Shown here piece by piece: positions 15,807 to 24,400 of a stretch of 28,195 nt of DNA (position 1 is the stretch's first letter; every line of letters begins with the position of its first letter). This DNA is from MGNI01 sp964353875. GTDB lineage: Bacteria > Chloroflexota > Anaerolineae > Anaerolineales > E44-bin32. The position numbers and the translations under genes are program-made. The stretch covers positions 1 to 28,195 of the forward strand of contig CAYGXU010000036.1 of NCBI GenBank assembly GCA_964353875.1. Reading direction: 5' to 3'. The notes below the pieces were generated by a model, which saw nothing but the letters and a program-made list of their open reading frames with translations, made no database searches and was not told the DNA's origin.

Positions 15807-16640
15807 GTGAAAAACATTGGGATTGATCGATTGGTCTATGATTCGGGCGTGAAGCGATCGAAGGCTTTGGAGGAGTTGATCGAGGCCTATCGATATCGCC
15901 ATTTAATCTTTCAACTCGTCCGTCGTGATGTGCTTACCCGATATAAACGTTCCTTTTTGGGCGTCGCATGGACAATGCTTAATCCCTTAGGAATGATGCT
16001 CGTCCTGACGGTTGCCTTTTCCCAGATCTTTCAGAGCACACGCGCTTATCCCGCTTATGTCTTGACAGGTTTGATCGCCTGGAATTTTTTCTCTCAAACA
16101 ACCATGGCATCGATGAGCCAAATGGTGTGGGGGGGATCGTTGTTGGGAAAGATCTACGTCCCCAGGACGGTCTTCGTGCTCTCCTCCGTTGGCACTGGGC
16201 TGGTCAATGTCTTGCTCTCGATTATTCCTTTAATGATCGTCCTGCTCATTACAGGGACTCCGCTTCGGTGGACTATCCTATTTGCGCCTCTCGCCATTTT
16301 TTGTTTGACGGCTTTTTCCCTTGGTGTGGGGCTTTTGCTCTCGACGTGGGCAATCTATTTCTATGATGTGACAGAAATGTATCAAATTGTACTTACTGCT
16401 TGGCTGTACCTCACACCAATTATCTATCCGAAAGAGATCATCCCGGAGGCGTTACGTAGATGGCTCTTTACCTTAAATCCGATGTACCACTTAATCGACA
16501 TGTTCCGCGGTCCAATATATGAGGGCACCCTTCCTGATATCAACCGCATGGTGGTTGCATTTGGGATTTCCATCCTCGTGTTGGCTATCGGTTGGATCAT
16601 CTTTGCCCGGAGGTCTGATGAGTTCGCCTATCGTATCTGA
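15807..16640 (+). CDS. Polysaccharide ABC transporter permease (Wzm-like)
   Basis: A 277-residue protein from GTG 15807, supported by AAGGG at 15792-15796 and the promoter just upstream; the frame is open to TTG 15783. The family pattern is clear: YRYRHLIFQLVRRDVLTRYK before the first helix, then FLGVAWTMLNPLGMMLVL, and WLYLTPIIYPKEIIPE before LNPMYHLIDMFRGPIYEG. About six helices are seen, as in ABC2_membrane / TagG / Wzm permeases. It forms the channel exporting a lipid-linked polysaccharide from the cytoplasmic face. Its end overlaps the ATPase gene by 23 bases, so the two are translationally coupled and form one transporter. Confidence 0.92.
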   Translation: MKNIGIDRLVYDSGVKRSKALEELIEAYRYRHLIFQLVRRDVLTRYKRSFLGVAWTMLNPLGMMLVLTVAFSQIFQSTRAYPAYVLTGLIAWNFFSQTTMASMSQMVWGGSLLGKIYVPRTVFVLSSVGTGLVNVLLSIIPLMIVLLITGTPLRWTILFAPLAIFCLTAFSLGVGLLLSTWAIYFYDVTEMYQIVLTAWLYLTPIIYPKEIIPEALRRWLFTLNPMYHLIDMFRGPIYEGTLPDINRMVVAFGISILVLAIGWIIFARRSDEFAYRI

Positions 16641-17400
16641 GCAGTTGAAGAACGAGCCCACAGCAAGCTGGCAAGATGCGGTAATTCAGCTCGACTCCGT
16701 TTCGGTTCGATATCGTGTACCAGAGGAGCGCTATGGAACCTTCAAGGAGTATATGATCCGCCGGCTTCAAGGTAAGGTTAACTATAGGGATTTTTGGGCA
16801 CTCAAAGATGTCAATTTGCAGATTTTCAAGGGTGAGGTTTTTGGCATCGTAGGACGAAATGGGGCAGGGAAATCTACCATGTTGAAGGTCGTCTCTCGGG
16901 TGCTCCGTCCAACAGCCGGACGGGTGAGGGTGAGAGGGCGCATAGCACCGCTGCTGGAATTAGGAGCAGCATTCCATCACGAGCTCACGGGGCGCGAGAA
17001 TGTTTTTCTCAACGCAGCATTACTCGGGCATACCCAAAGGGAAGTCGAAGAGCGATTTAGCCAGATCAAAGAATTCGCGGATATTGGCGATTTCATTGAT
17101 GCACCTTTACGGACATACTCGACCGGTATGGTCGCTCGACTTGGATTTTCAGTGGCAACCGCATGGGAACCGGATGTGCTCGTGCTGGATGAGGTCTTGG
17201 CTGTGGGGGATGAAGCATTTCAGGCCAAATGTCATGAGCGGATCAAATCATTTCGTCAACATGGCACCACAGTTCTTTTGGTTTCCCATAATACCCAAGT
17301 GGTGCAATCTATTTGTCAACGCGCAGCATGGATCGATCAGGGGACCCTCAAAGCTGTAGGCGATCCTGAGGATACTGTCCGTCTTTATCGCGGCGGGTGA
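16618..17400 (+). CDS. Polysaccharide ABC transporter ATPase (Wzt-like, no CBM)
   Basis: A 260-residue protein from ATG 16618, preceded by GGAGGT at 16609-16614; the frame extends further upstream but only inside the permease gene. Walker A is GRNGAGKST (residues 79-87), the signature is YSTGM (177-181), Walker B VLVLDE (187-192), and the switch His is in LVSHN. The stretch GTFKEYMIRRLQG before the core is typical of the Wzt/TagH/KpsT branch. The chain ends at VRLYRGG, right after the nucleotide-binding domain, so the C-terminal carbohydrate-binding domain of E. coli O8/O9a Wzt is absent. It powers export of the glycan made by this locus. Confidence 0.93.
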   Translation: MSSPIVSEQLKNEPTASWQDAVIQLDSVSVRYRVPEERYGTFKEYMIRRLQGKVNYRDFWALKDVNLQIFKGEVFGIVGRNGAGKSTMLKVVSRVLRPTAGRVRVRGRIAPLLELGAAFHHELTGRENVFLNAALLGHTQREVEERFSQIKEFADIGDFIDAPLRTYSTGMVARLGFSVATAWEPDVLVLDEVLAVGDEAFQAKCHERIKSFRQHGTTVLLVSHNTQVVQSICQRAAWIDQGTLKAVGDPEDTVRLYRGG

Positions 17401-17454
17401 GCTATCTGGGGGATATAAAGGACATGCAATCCGTTTGAAGAGAGAAGGGTTCCT

Positions 17455-17483
17455 TTGGCTTTTTCCTCTGGACAGGATAAAAT
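17455..17483 (+). promoter_or_regulatory. Candidate promoter for the rhamnose genes
   Basis: TTGGCT (17455-17460), a 17-base spacer, and TAAAAT (17478-17483), about 100 bases before rfbC. A short CATAG ... CTATG inverted repeat (17486-17490 and 17497-17501) lies at the expected start of transcription. The match is moderate. Confidence 0.35.
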
Positions 17484-17588
17484 GGCATAGTTCTTGCTAT
17501 GGAGGGATTGAAGGCCAGAGAAATTTGATGGCATGATCCAATCCTGGCGAGGACCGAATGGTTCGATGAATCGTTATTGTACAGGCTC

Positions 17589-18137
17589 ATGATTGTCATA
17601 CCTTTAGAACTCCCTGAAATTCTCCTTCTCGAACCCGAGGTTATTGTGGATGAACGCGGTTTCTTCCTTGAATCCTTCAACGCAAGACAATTCTCCAACG
17701 CCTGCCTGCCGGATAAATTCGTCCAAGATAATCATACGGGTTCAAGACGAGAGACATTGAGAGGGTTGCATTATCAAATCAATCATGCTCAAGGAAAACT
17801 GGTACGTGTTATCGTTGGGGAGATTTTCGATGTTTCGGTAGATTTAAAATTGAGTTCGCCTACCTTCGGCAAATGGGTCGGAGTGACACTCTCGGCAGAG
17901 GATCATCGACAATTATGGGTTCCAATTGGATTCGCGCATGGATTCTATGTTCTGAGCGATTGGGCAGAAGTGGTTTATAAAGTAACGGACTTCTATGCCC
18001 CTGAATTTGAACGGACCTTGCTTTGGAATGACCCGCACATCGGCATTCAATGGCCTTTAAAAACTGGGAAATTACCGCTCCTATCGAGAAGAGATGCAGG
18101 CGGCAAATTGCTATCGGAAGCCGAGTTATTTGTGTAA
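17589..18137 (+). CDS. rfbC: dTDP-4-dehydrorhamnose 3,5-epimerase
   Basis: A 182-residue protein, the normal RfbC/RmlC length. ATG 17589 matches the family start (MIVIPLELPEILLLEPEV); the upstream TTG 17577 adds only four residues. DERGFFLESFN, the active-site His in LRGLHYQ (H61), VGEIFDVSVDL and the Tyr of YKVTDFY (Y130) are all present. It converts dTDP-4-dehydro-6-deoxy-glucose into the L-lyxo form in dTDP-L-rhamnose synthesis, in the cytoplasm. It is first of four contiguous rhamnose genes; rfbB begins about 30 bases downstream. The preceding gap of nearly 190 bases carries a promoter candidate. Confidence 0.96.
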   Translation: MIVIPLELPEILLLEPEVIVDERGFFLESFNARQFSNACLPDKFVQDNHTGSRRETLRGLHYQINHAQGKLVRVIVGEIFDVSVDLKLSSPTFGKWVGVTLSAEDHRQLWVPIGFAHGFYVLSDWAEVVYKVTDFYAPEFERTLLWNDPHIGIQWPLKTGKLPLLSRRDAGGKLLSEAELFV

Positions 18138-18167
18138 AGATCTGAAAATCCTGATTGGAGTTTGGGC

Positions 18168-19250
18168 GTGAAAAATGTTTTGGTGACAGGCGGCGCAGGT
18201 TTTATTGGCTCGAACTTCATCCGATTTCTTATCCAACGAGAGTCCCAACTTCGCATTGTAAATATCGACGCTCTCACTTATGCTGGGTGCCGAGAGAATC
18301 TCGCCACACTTCCTGATCCTGAGAGGCGCATTTTTATCGAAGGGGATATTTGTAATTCCCAATTGCTGGGGGAAACTTTCCGTATCTACGAAATCGATAC
18401 TGTGGTTCATTTTGCGGCTGAGACTCACGTAGACCGTTCAATCCTTGGTCCTGCTCCATTCATTCAAACCAATGTCATCGGTACATTCCAATTACTTGAA
18501 ACTGCTCGAATGTTTTGGTCTAGTAGTCCCAATACAGCGAAGCAAGTTCGTTTCCATCACATCTCCACCGACGAGGTTTTTGGATCGCTAGAAATAGGAG
18601 AGCCAGCCTTTAACGAAGCTTCACCTTACGCGCCCAATTCACCCTACGCTGCCTCAAAAGCTGCCAGTGATCACCTCGTACGCTCCTATGCAAAAACCTA
18701 TGGTCTACCGGTTACGCTTACCAATTGTTCCAACAATTATGGACCCTTTCAGTTTCCGGAGAAGCTCATCCCTCTCTCAATCCTCGACGTTCTGTCCGGC
18801 GAACCCATCCCGATTTATGGAGATGGGGGTCAAATTAGGGATTGGTTATTTGTTGAGGATCATTGTGAAGCGATTTGGATGGTGCTAAAGGAGGGCCGAT
18901 TAGGTGAGACTTATCTAATCGGAGGCGGAAATCAGCCCACCAATCTGGAGTTGGTTGAGTTGCTTTGTAGGATCTTGGACGAACGGCTAACGGAATCGCG
19001 CTATCGCCCTCATCATGATCTCATTACTTTCGTGAGAGACCGTCCGGGTCATGATCGACGCTACGCGATCGATACGACGAAGATCGAACGAGAATTGGGA
19101 TGGAAGCCAAAGGAGACATTAGAGAGCGGTTTGCAGAAGACCGTGGAGTGGTATCTTCTCCATGAGGACTGGGCAGCTGCGATTCGTGAACGTCCGACTT
19201 ATCATGCTTGGCTTGAGGAAAATTATTTAATGAAGGGAGGGAGTGTATGA
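18168..19250 (+). CDS. rfbB: dTDP-glucose 4,6-dehydratase
   Basis: A 360-residue extended SDR. GTG 18168 lies seven bases after TTGGAG (18155-18160); TTG 18162 would be too close. The NAD motif TGGAGFIGSNFIRF is at the N-terminus, STDEVFGSLE carries the Asp-Glu catalytic pair, and SPYAASKAASDHLVRSY holds the Tyr and Lys. NCSNNYGPFQFPEKLIPL and IYGDGGQIRDWLFVEDH are diagnostic of RmlB. It performs the second step of dTDP-L-rhamnose synthesis (oxidation, dehydration and reduction at C4-C6). Its stop overlaps the rfbA start as ATGA, so the two are translationally coupled. Confidence 0.97.
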   Translation: MKNVLVTGGAGFIGSNFIRFLIQRESQLRIVNIDALTYAGCRENLATLPDPERRIFIEGDICNSQLLGETFRIYEIDTVVHFAAETHVDRSILGPAPFIQTNVIGTFQLLETARMFWSSSPNTAKQVRFHHISTDEVFGSLEIGEPAFNEASPYAPNSPYAASKAASDHLVRSYAKTYGLPVTLTNCSNNYGPFQFPEKLIPLSILDVLSGEPIPIYGDGGQIRDWLFVEDHCEAIWMVLKEGRLGETYLIGGGNQPTNLELVELLCRILDERLTESRYRPHHDLITFVRDRPGHDRRYAIDTTKIERELGWKPKETLESGLQKTVEWYLLHEDWAAAIRERPTYHAWLEENYLMKGGSV

Positions 19251-20137
19251 GGGGAATCATCCTTGCGGGCGGAAAGGGTACGCGCCTCTACCCGTTAACG
19301 ATTAGCGTCAGCAAACAGTTATTGCCACTTTACAACAAGCCCATGGTCTATTATCCCCTTGCCATGTTAATGCTGGCAGGGATACGCGAGATTTTAATCA
19401 TCAGCACGCCCGAAGATCTGCCCGCTTTTCAAAGGGTACTGCGGGATGGTAGCCAATGGGGCTTGAAATTCTCCTATGCTGAGCAACCCGAGCCAGCAGG
19501 TCTGGCGCAATCTTTTATCATCGGTCAGGAATTCATTGGTTCAGAGGCCGTGGCGTTAATTCTGGGGGACAATATTTTCTTCGGCGGGGGTCTCCATCGG
19601 AAGCTTCTGAGAGCTGCTAACCTTAAGGAAGGCGCTCTGATCTTCGCATACCCTGTCCGCAATCCGCAACGATACGGTGTGGTTGAGTTTGACGCCCGAG
19701 GGAGAGCGGTGAGCATTGAGGAAAAGCCGATACGCCCCAAATCCCATTATGCCGTTCCGGGATTGTACTTTTACGACAACCATGTACTTGAAATCGCAAA
19801 AGGTTTAAAACCTTCCGCACGGGGAGAACTTGAAATCACCGAAGTTAACCAGGTTTATTTGGAGAAGGGAGCGCTGCAGGTCGAAGTGTTGGGGCGGAGT
19901 GTCGCCTGGTTGGACGCGGGTACACACGAGTCTCTTCTCCAGGCAGCGAACTTCATTCAAGCCATTGAGGAACGACAGGGGATGATGATCTCTTGTCCGG
20001 AGGAAATTGCTTTCCGCCTTGGGTATATCAACGCGGAACAGTTACGAATCCAGGCGTCGGAGCTGGAGAACAATGGCTATGGTAAATATCTCATGCGTTT
20101 GTTAGAAGAGCCCATGCCTGGACTCAATCACGAGTGA
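19247..20137 (+). CDS. rfbA: Glucose-1-phosphate thymidylyltransferase
   Basis: A 296-residue protein; ATG 19247 is preceded by a GGGAGGGAG-type ribosome site inside the end of rfbB. The nucleotidyltransferase signature GIILAGGKGTRLYPLT is at the N-terminus, followed by SKQLLPLYNKPMVYYPL, EQPEPAGLAQSF, LGDNIFFGGG and the metal-site VAWLDAGTHESLL. Length and motifs match the RmlA short form. It makes dTDP-glucose from dTTP and glucose-1-phosphate, the first step of the rhamnose pathway, and in this family is usually feedback-inhibited by dTDP-rhamnose. Its stop overlaps the GTG of rfbD. Confidence 0.97.
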   Translation: MRGIILAGGKGTRLYPLTISVSKQLLPLYNKPMVYYPLAMLMLAGIREILIISTPEDLPAFQRVLRDGSQWGLKFSYAEQPEPAGLAQSFIIGQEFIGSEAVALILGDNIFFGGGLHRKLLRAANLKEGALIFAYPVRNPQRYGVVEFDARGRAVSIEEKPIRPKSHYAVPGLYFYDNHVLEIAKGLKPSARGELEITEVNQVYLEKGALQVEVLGRSVAWLDAGTHESLLQAANFIQAIEERQGMMISCPEEIAFRLGYINAEQLRIQASELENNGYGKYLMRLLEEPMPGLNHE

Positions 20138-21030
20138 AGTTGATGCGACTACTTCTTTTTGGAGGGCGTGGTCAGCTTGGCTGGGAATTGCAGCGCTGCT
20201 TTGCACCCCTTGGTGATGTGATTGTCCTTGACCAAGAGGATCTTGATCTGGCCAGAGAAGGGAGTCGGATCCTCGAACTTTGTCTTCAGGTACAACCGGA
20301 TTTTATTGTCAATGCTGCTGCCTATACAACTGTGGATCGGGCTGAAACTGAGGCGGACCTGGCCAAGGCCATCAATGCTGAGGCCCCGGGCATCATGGCG
20401 GAAGCGGCGAAAAGGCTCGAAGCGATTCTCATTCACTATTCGACAGATTATGTGTTCAATGGCGAAAAGAAAGAGCCTTATCATGAGATGGATCAACCTG
20501 ATCCTTTGAATGCTTATGGCTGGACAAAGTTCGAAGGGGAGCAAGCTATTTGCTCTGTTGGGAACATATATCTCATCCTGCGTACAAGCTGGTTGTACAG
20601 CATGCGCCAGGCATCGTTTCCCATGAAAGTCCTCAAGTGGGCTCGTTCGCAAAGCGTGATGCGGGTCGTGGATGATCAGGTCAGTAGCCCAACCTGGGCG
20701 CGCATGCTGGCTATGACGACGGCGATGCTTATCTCCAGGTATTCCAAAAAACAACTGGCTGAACGATCGGGGGTCTATCACTTGGCCGGGCGCGGCCAAG
20801 CAAGTCGATTTGAATGGGCGAAAGCGATCGTAGGGCTTGATCCAAAACCTGAGGAGCAAGTAGTCGAAGAGATCCAACCTGCTCAAAGTATAGAGTTTCC
20901 CACACCGGCGAAGAGACCTTCCAATTCGGCGCTGGATTGCCAGCTACTTGAGAAGACATTCGGTCTTCGTCTGCCAGAGTGGGAGTTGGCATTAAAATGG
21001 GCAATGGAGGAGGTGGGTGTTGCCGGGTAA
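20134..21030 (+). CDS. rfbD: dTDP-4-dehydrorhamnose reductase
   Basis: A 298-residue RmlD-type protein. GTG 20134 overlaps the rfbA stop (GTGA); ATG 20143 aligns just as well with the family start (MRLLLFGGRGQLGWEL). The cofactor motif GGRGQLG, NAAAYTTVDRAE, HYSTDYVFNG and the catalytic Tyr-Lys in NAYGWTKFEGE are present, as is ILRTSWLYS. It carries out the last reduction to dTDP-L-rhamnose. With rfbC, rfbB and rfbA the pathway is complete here. Its 3' end overlaps the following giant transferase gene by 14 bases, linking rhamnose supply with its likely use. Confidence 0.96.
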   Translation: MKLMRLLLFGGRGQLGWELQRCFAPLGDVIVLDQEDLDLAREGSRILELCLQVQPDFIVNAAAYTTVDRAETEADLAKAINAEAPGIMAEAAKRLEAILIHYSTDYVFNGEKKEPYHEMDQPDPLNAYGWTKFEGEQAICSVGNIYLILRTSWLYSMRQASFPMKVLKWARSQSVMRVVDDQVSSPTWARMLAMTTAMLISRYSKKQLAERSGVYHLAGRGQASRFEWAKAIVGLDPKPEEQVVEEIQPAQSIEFPTPAKRPSNSALDCQLLEKTFGLRLPEWELALKWAMEEVGVAG

Positions 21031-24000
21031 GGGCAAGTCGAAATTATTCGATGCTTATTACTTCGCTCACGATTGTGGACGGCCCTACCAACGCGATGAG
21101 AGTTGGCTGCAGTTTTTTGATTCTATTGCAGAGCGAATCGTCAATGATATTTGTCCTCGGACTGTGCTGGATGCCGGCTGTGCCATGGGCTTTTTGGTTG
21201 AGATGCTGCGTAAGCGTGGCGTAGAAGCGTATGGGATTGATATCTCCGAATATGCCATCGAGAATGTCCATGAGGATATCCGTCCTTTTTGTCGGGTTGC
21301 GTCAGTCGTAGAGCCGCTTGACCAGGACTACGATTTGATTGTGTGTATCGAGGTGCTTGAGCATTTGACAGCTCGAGAGGCAGAAAAAGCAATTTCACAA
21401 TTCTGCAAGCATGGGCGATCCGTCCTATTTTCCTCAACCCCATATGATTACAAAGAGATCACACATGTCAATGTGCAGCCAACCGAATACTGGGTTGAGC
21501 TTTTTGCGCGTCATGATTTCTTCCGTAATGTTGATTATGACGCCACCCATATCACTCCATGGACGATTCTATTCCGCCAAAGCCAAGACACATTCCCACA
21601 TATAATCCGCTCCTATGAGCGAAGACTGTGGGAATTGCTGAAGTCGAACACGGATTTAAGGAGTTTATCGCTTGAGATCCGTAATCAATTGGTCGATAAG
21701 GAAAATGAATTATCTCAATTGACTGCTCAATTGCATGATTTAAGAGACTCTTTAGATCATGTTCAAAAGAACGAAGAGGAGAAAGTAGAGAGGATACGAG
21801 AAGCCTTTGCAGGGGAACTAGAAGAAATACGTTTTCGATACGAAGATGAAATCTCCAAATTGAGGGTTGAGATCGAAGAGAAGGAGCGTGCTGTTCGAAC
21901 GATATTCGGTCGCCTGGAAGAAGATCGAGAGACGATTCTGAGTTTAACCAAAGAAAACGAAATCAAGGACCAGAATATCTGGTTACTCCAGGATCGAGTA
22001 ACCGAGAGCGAAAGAACCATTCAGAAGCTTAGGACTGAAAGCGAAAGTAGGGAACATTATCTTCGAACATGGCAGCAACAGACCGAAGAAAGTATCAAGG
22101 TCAATGATCAATTACGATTGCAGGTTCGTCAGTGGGAAGAGCATTGGGATGACTTAGAGCAAGGAGCAGGATGGAGAATTATTAAATATTTGCGAGCTTT
22201 CCGGCTAAAGATTATCCCTAAAGAGAGTAGAAGGGAAAGGATTTTTTACTGGCTGTTAGGCGGTTTACGTGGAAAGCCTCAGGGAGGAAGTACAACCGTT
22301 AGCAATAGTCGGGGAAGAATTGACTTCAATGCGGGTGTTGAAGAAGAGGTAAAAAGGATGCCGATGCAATTTTCGGCTCCTTCGAAGGTTTTTCCATTTG
22401 ACATCAAAGAGATCGAAGCTCCGTCTCCTATAAAGCTTCATGAAACGGACGTCGATATTATCATTTGTGTGCATAATGCTTTGGAGGATATAAAGCGCTG
22501 CCTTGAATCAATTGTACGTCGAACGATGCCCCCCTACCGATTAATTCTTGTAGATGATGGCAGTGATCCTCCAACGGTGGAATACTTACTAAGTTTTTCC
22601 CAATCTCAAAATGCAATCTTGATTTGCAATGATCAGGCGCACGGCTACACCCGCGCGGCTAACCAGGGCTTGAAACATGCGACAGCCCAACACATCGTCC
22701 TTTTAAATAGCGACACGGTTGTGACGGAATATTGGCTGGATCGTATGATTTCATGTGCAGAATCGAGTCCCAATATCGGCATGGTCGGTCCTCTCTCCAA
22801 CACGGCTTCTTGGCAATCTATTCCGGAGGTTTTCAGGCAAGACGGCGATTGGGCTTCAAATGAACTATCTGCAGACTTATCGATTGATAGAATAGCAGAA
22901 TTCGTTGCCGAATTCTCTGGAAAGGTATATCCACGTATCCCATTTTTGAATGGCTTTTGTCTATTATTAAAACGTGATCTACTTGGGCAGATTGGATATC
23001 TTGATGAAGAGCAATTTGGAGAAGGGTATGGTGAAGAGAATGATTATTGCCTGAGGGCGCAAAATGCCGGTTGGGAGTTGGCTTTAGCAGATGATGTTTA
23101 TATTTTCCATGCCCAATCGCGCAGTTACAGCCATGAAAAACGCCGCCGATTAACCGAAAAGTCCAATCGCATCCTTGCCTTGAAGCATGGACAAGGAGTG
23201 ATTAGTGAGGGGGCGCTCATCTGCCGAGAGGATCGTGTTATCCAAGGGATTCGAGCGCGAAGCAAAGTAATGCACTTGCGAAAAGAAATGATCTCCAGGG
23301 GGCTGGAACAATGGGAAGGCCTACGGGTGGGATTTCTGCTCCCGATTATTGAGCCCGGGGGCGGCGGGCATGTTGTCATCCAAGAGGGTCAGGCGATGCG
23401 TAAGATGGGTGTGGATGTGCGCTTGATTAACCTACATCGAAATCGAGACGCTTTTCAGGGAAGCCACCCAGAAAATGATCTGCCTGTCATCTATGTCAAT
23501 AGCCTGAGTCATGCAAAGGGGCTAATATCGAAGTTTGATGCTGTCGTAGCAACCGTTTACAACACGGTTGCGTGTTTAGAGCCTTTATTTCCAGAAACGC
23601 CCCCTTTCATTCGAGGCTATTACGTCCAGGACTTCGAACCGGAATTCTTTGATAAAGAGTCGCTAGCCTATGAGGATGCGATCCGTTCCTATAAATTATT
23701 CCCGGATTTGATCCGCCTCACTAAGACAGAATGGACTCGTCTGAAGGTCTTGCAGGAAACTGGTGTGGATTGTGAGGTGATTGGGCCAAGTATCGATATC
23801 GATCTGTTTCGACCTCGGCGGAGAAAGGATCTCGATTGGCCCAATCGACCTTTGCGTATCTGTGCCATGATTCGACCAAGCACAAAAAGACGTCAAGCGG
23901 GATTGACCTTGGATATCCTCTCGGAAATCTATCGCAGGCATGGTGTCAATATTGAAATTATCCTTTTTGGATGCCAAATGGATGATCCTGAACTCATGCA

Positions 24001-24400
24001 TGTCAAACCTGATTTCCCATGGAAGCATGCTGGAATTCTCAATCGTAAACAATTGGCCTATTTATTTAATGAGCTGGACATCTTCGTTGATTTCTCCCTT
24101 TTTCAAGCGATGGGTCTTAATGCCATGGCAGCAATGGCTTGTGGTGTGAGTGTTATTGTTCCTCTGGAAGGCGGCTCAGATTGCTTCGCTTCTCACGAGG
24201 ACAACACATTGTTTGTCGATAGCAACTCAAGAGAAGCTTGCATTGATGGCCTCGAGCGTTTGATCCTGGGGGCGGATTTACGGCACCATTTACAGCAGCA
24301 GTCGATTCACGCTATCTGCAAGTATCCCCCCGAGCTTGCAGCCTATCGTTTCCTCAGCACCTTGTTTTCAGGATCCGAATCCGGAGTTGGCGTTGGATAA
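21017..24400 (+). CDS. Methyltransferase / coiled-coil / GT2 / GT4 fusion
   Basis: An 1127-residue soluble protein. GTG 21017 or TTG 21020 follows AGGAGGT at 21008-21014; the start overlaps the end of rfbD. Four parts are visible. Residues about 1-200 are a class I methyltransferase (VLDAGCAMG at 50-58, then CIEVLEHL and FSSTPYDYKE). Residues about 209-380 are a Glu/Arg/Lys-rich coiled coil, followed by a basic linker with a possible membrane-touching patch. Residues about 479-720 are a GT2 domain (IIICVHNALEDIKRCL, LVDDGSDPP, NSD at 564-566, EENDYCLRAQNAGW). Residues about 769-1115 are a GT4/GT-B domain (VGFLLPIIEPGGGGHV, PSIDIDLFRP, FQAMGLNAMAAMACG). It probably adds two sugars and a methyl group to the growing chain, perhaps controlling its length. 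I see no frameshift between the parts. Confidence 0.85.
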   Translation: MLPGKGKSKLFDAYYFAHDCGRPYQRDESWLQFFDSIAERIVNDICPRTVLDAGCAMGFLVEMLRKRGVEAYGIDISEYAIENVHEDIRPFCRVASVVEPLDQDYDLIVCIEVLEHLTAREAEKAISQFCKHGRSVLFSSTPYDYKEITHVNVQPTEYWVELFARHDFFRNVDYDATHITPWTILFRQSQDTFPHIIRSYERRLWELLKSNTDLRSLSLEIRNQLVDKENELSQLTAQLHDLRDSLDHVQKNEEEKVERIREAFAGELEEIRFRYEDEISKLRVEIEEKERAVRTIFGRLEEDRETILSLTKENEIKDQNIWLLQDRVTESERTIQKLRTESESREHYLRTWQQQTEESIKVNDQLRLQVRQWEEHWDDLEQGAGWRIIKYLRAFRLKIIPKESRRERIFYWLLGGLRGKPQGGSTTVSNSRGRIDFNAGVEEEVKRMPMQFSAPSKVFPFDIKEIEAPSPIKLHETDVDIIICVHNALEDIKRCLESIVRRTMPPYRLILVDDGSDPPTVEYLLSFSQSQNAILICNDQAHGYTRAANQGLKHATAQHIVLLNSDTVVTEYWLDRMISCAESSPNIGMVGPLSNTASWQSIPEVFRQDGDWASNELSADLSIDRIAEFVAEFSGKVYPRIPFLNGFCLLLKRDLLGQIGYLDEEQFGEGYGEENDYCLRAQNAGWELALADDVYIFHAQSRSYSHEKRRRLTEKSNRILALKHGQGVISEGALICREDRVIQGIRARSKVMHLRKEMISRGLEQWEGLRVGFLLPIIEPGGGGHVVIQEGQAMRKMGVDVRLINLHRNRDAFQGSHPENDLPVIYVNSLSHAKGLISKFDAVVATVYNTVACLEPLFPETPPFIRGYYVQDFEPEFFDKESLAYEDAIRSYKLFPDLIRLTKTEWTRLKVLQETGVDCEVIGPSIDIDLFRPRRRKDLDWPNRPLRICAMIRPSTKRRQAGLTLDILSEIYRRHGVNIEIILFGCQMDDPELMHVKPDFPWKHAGILNRKQLAYLFNELDIFVDFSLFQAMGLNAMAAMACGVSVIVPLEGGSDCFASHEDNTLFVDSNSREACIDGLERLILGADLRHHLQQQSIHAICKYPPELAAYRFLSTLFSGSESGVGVG

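Noticed and set aside
20149..20886. Open minus-strand frame of 245 codons
   Set aside because: Antisense to rfbD, which is certain from its motifs; no ribosome site and low-complexity translation.
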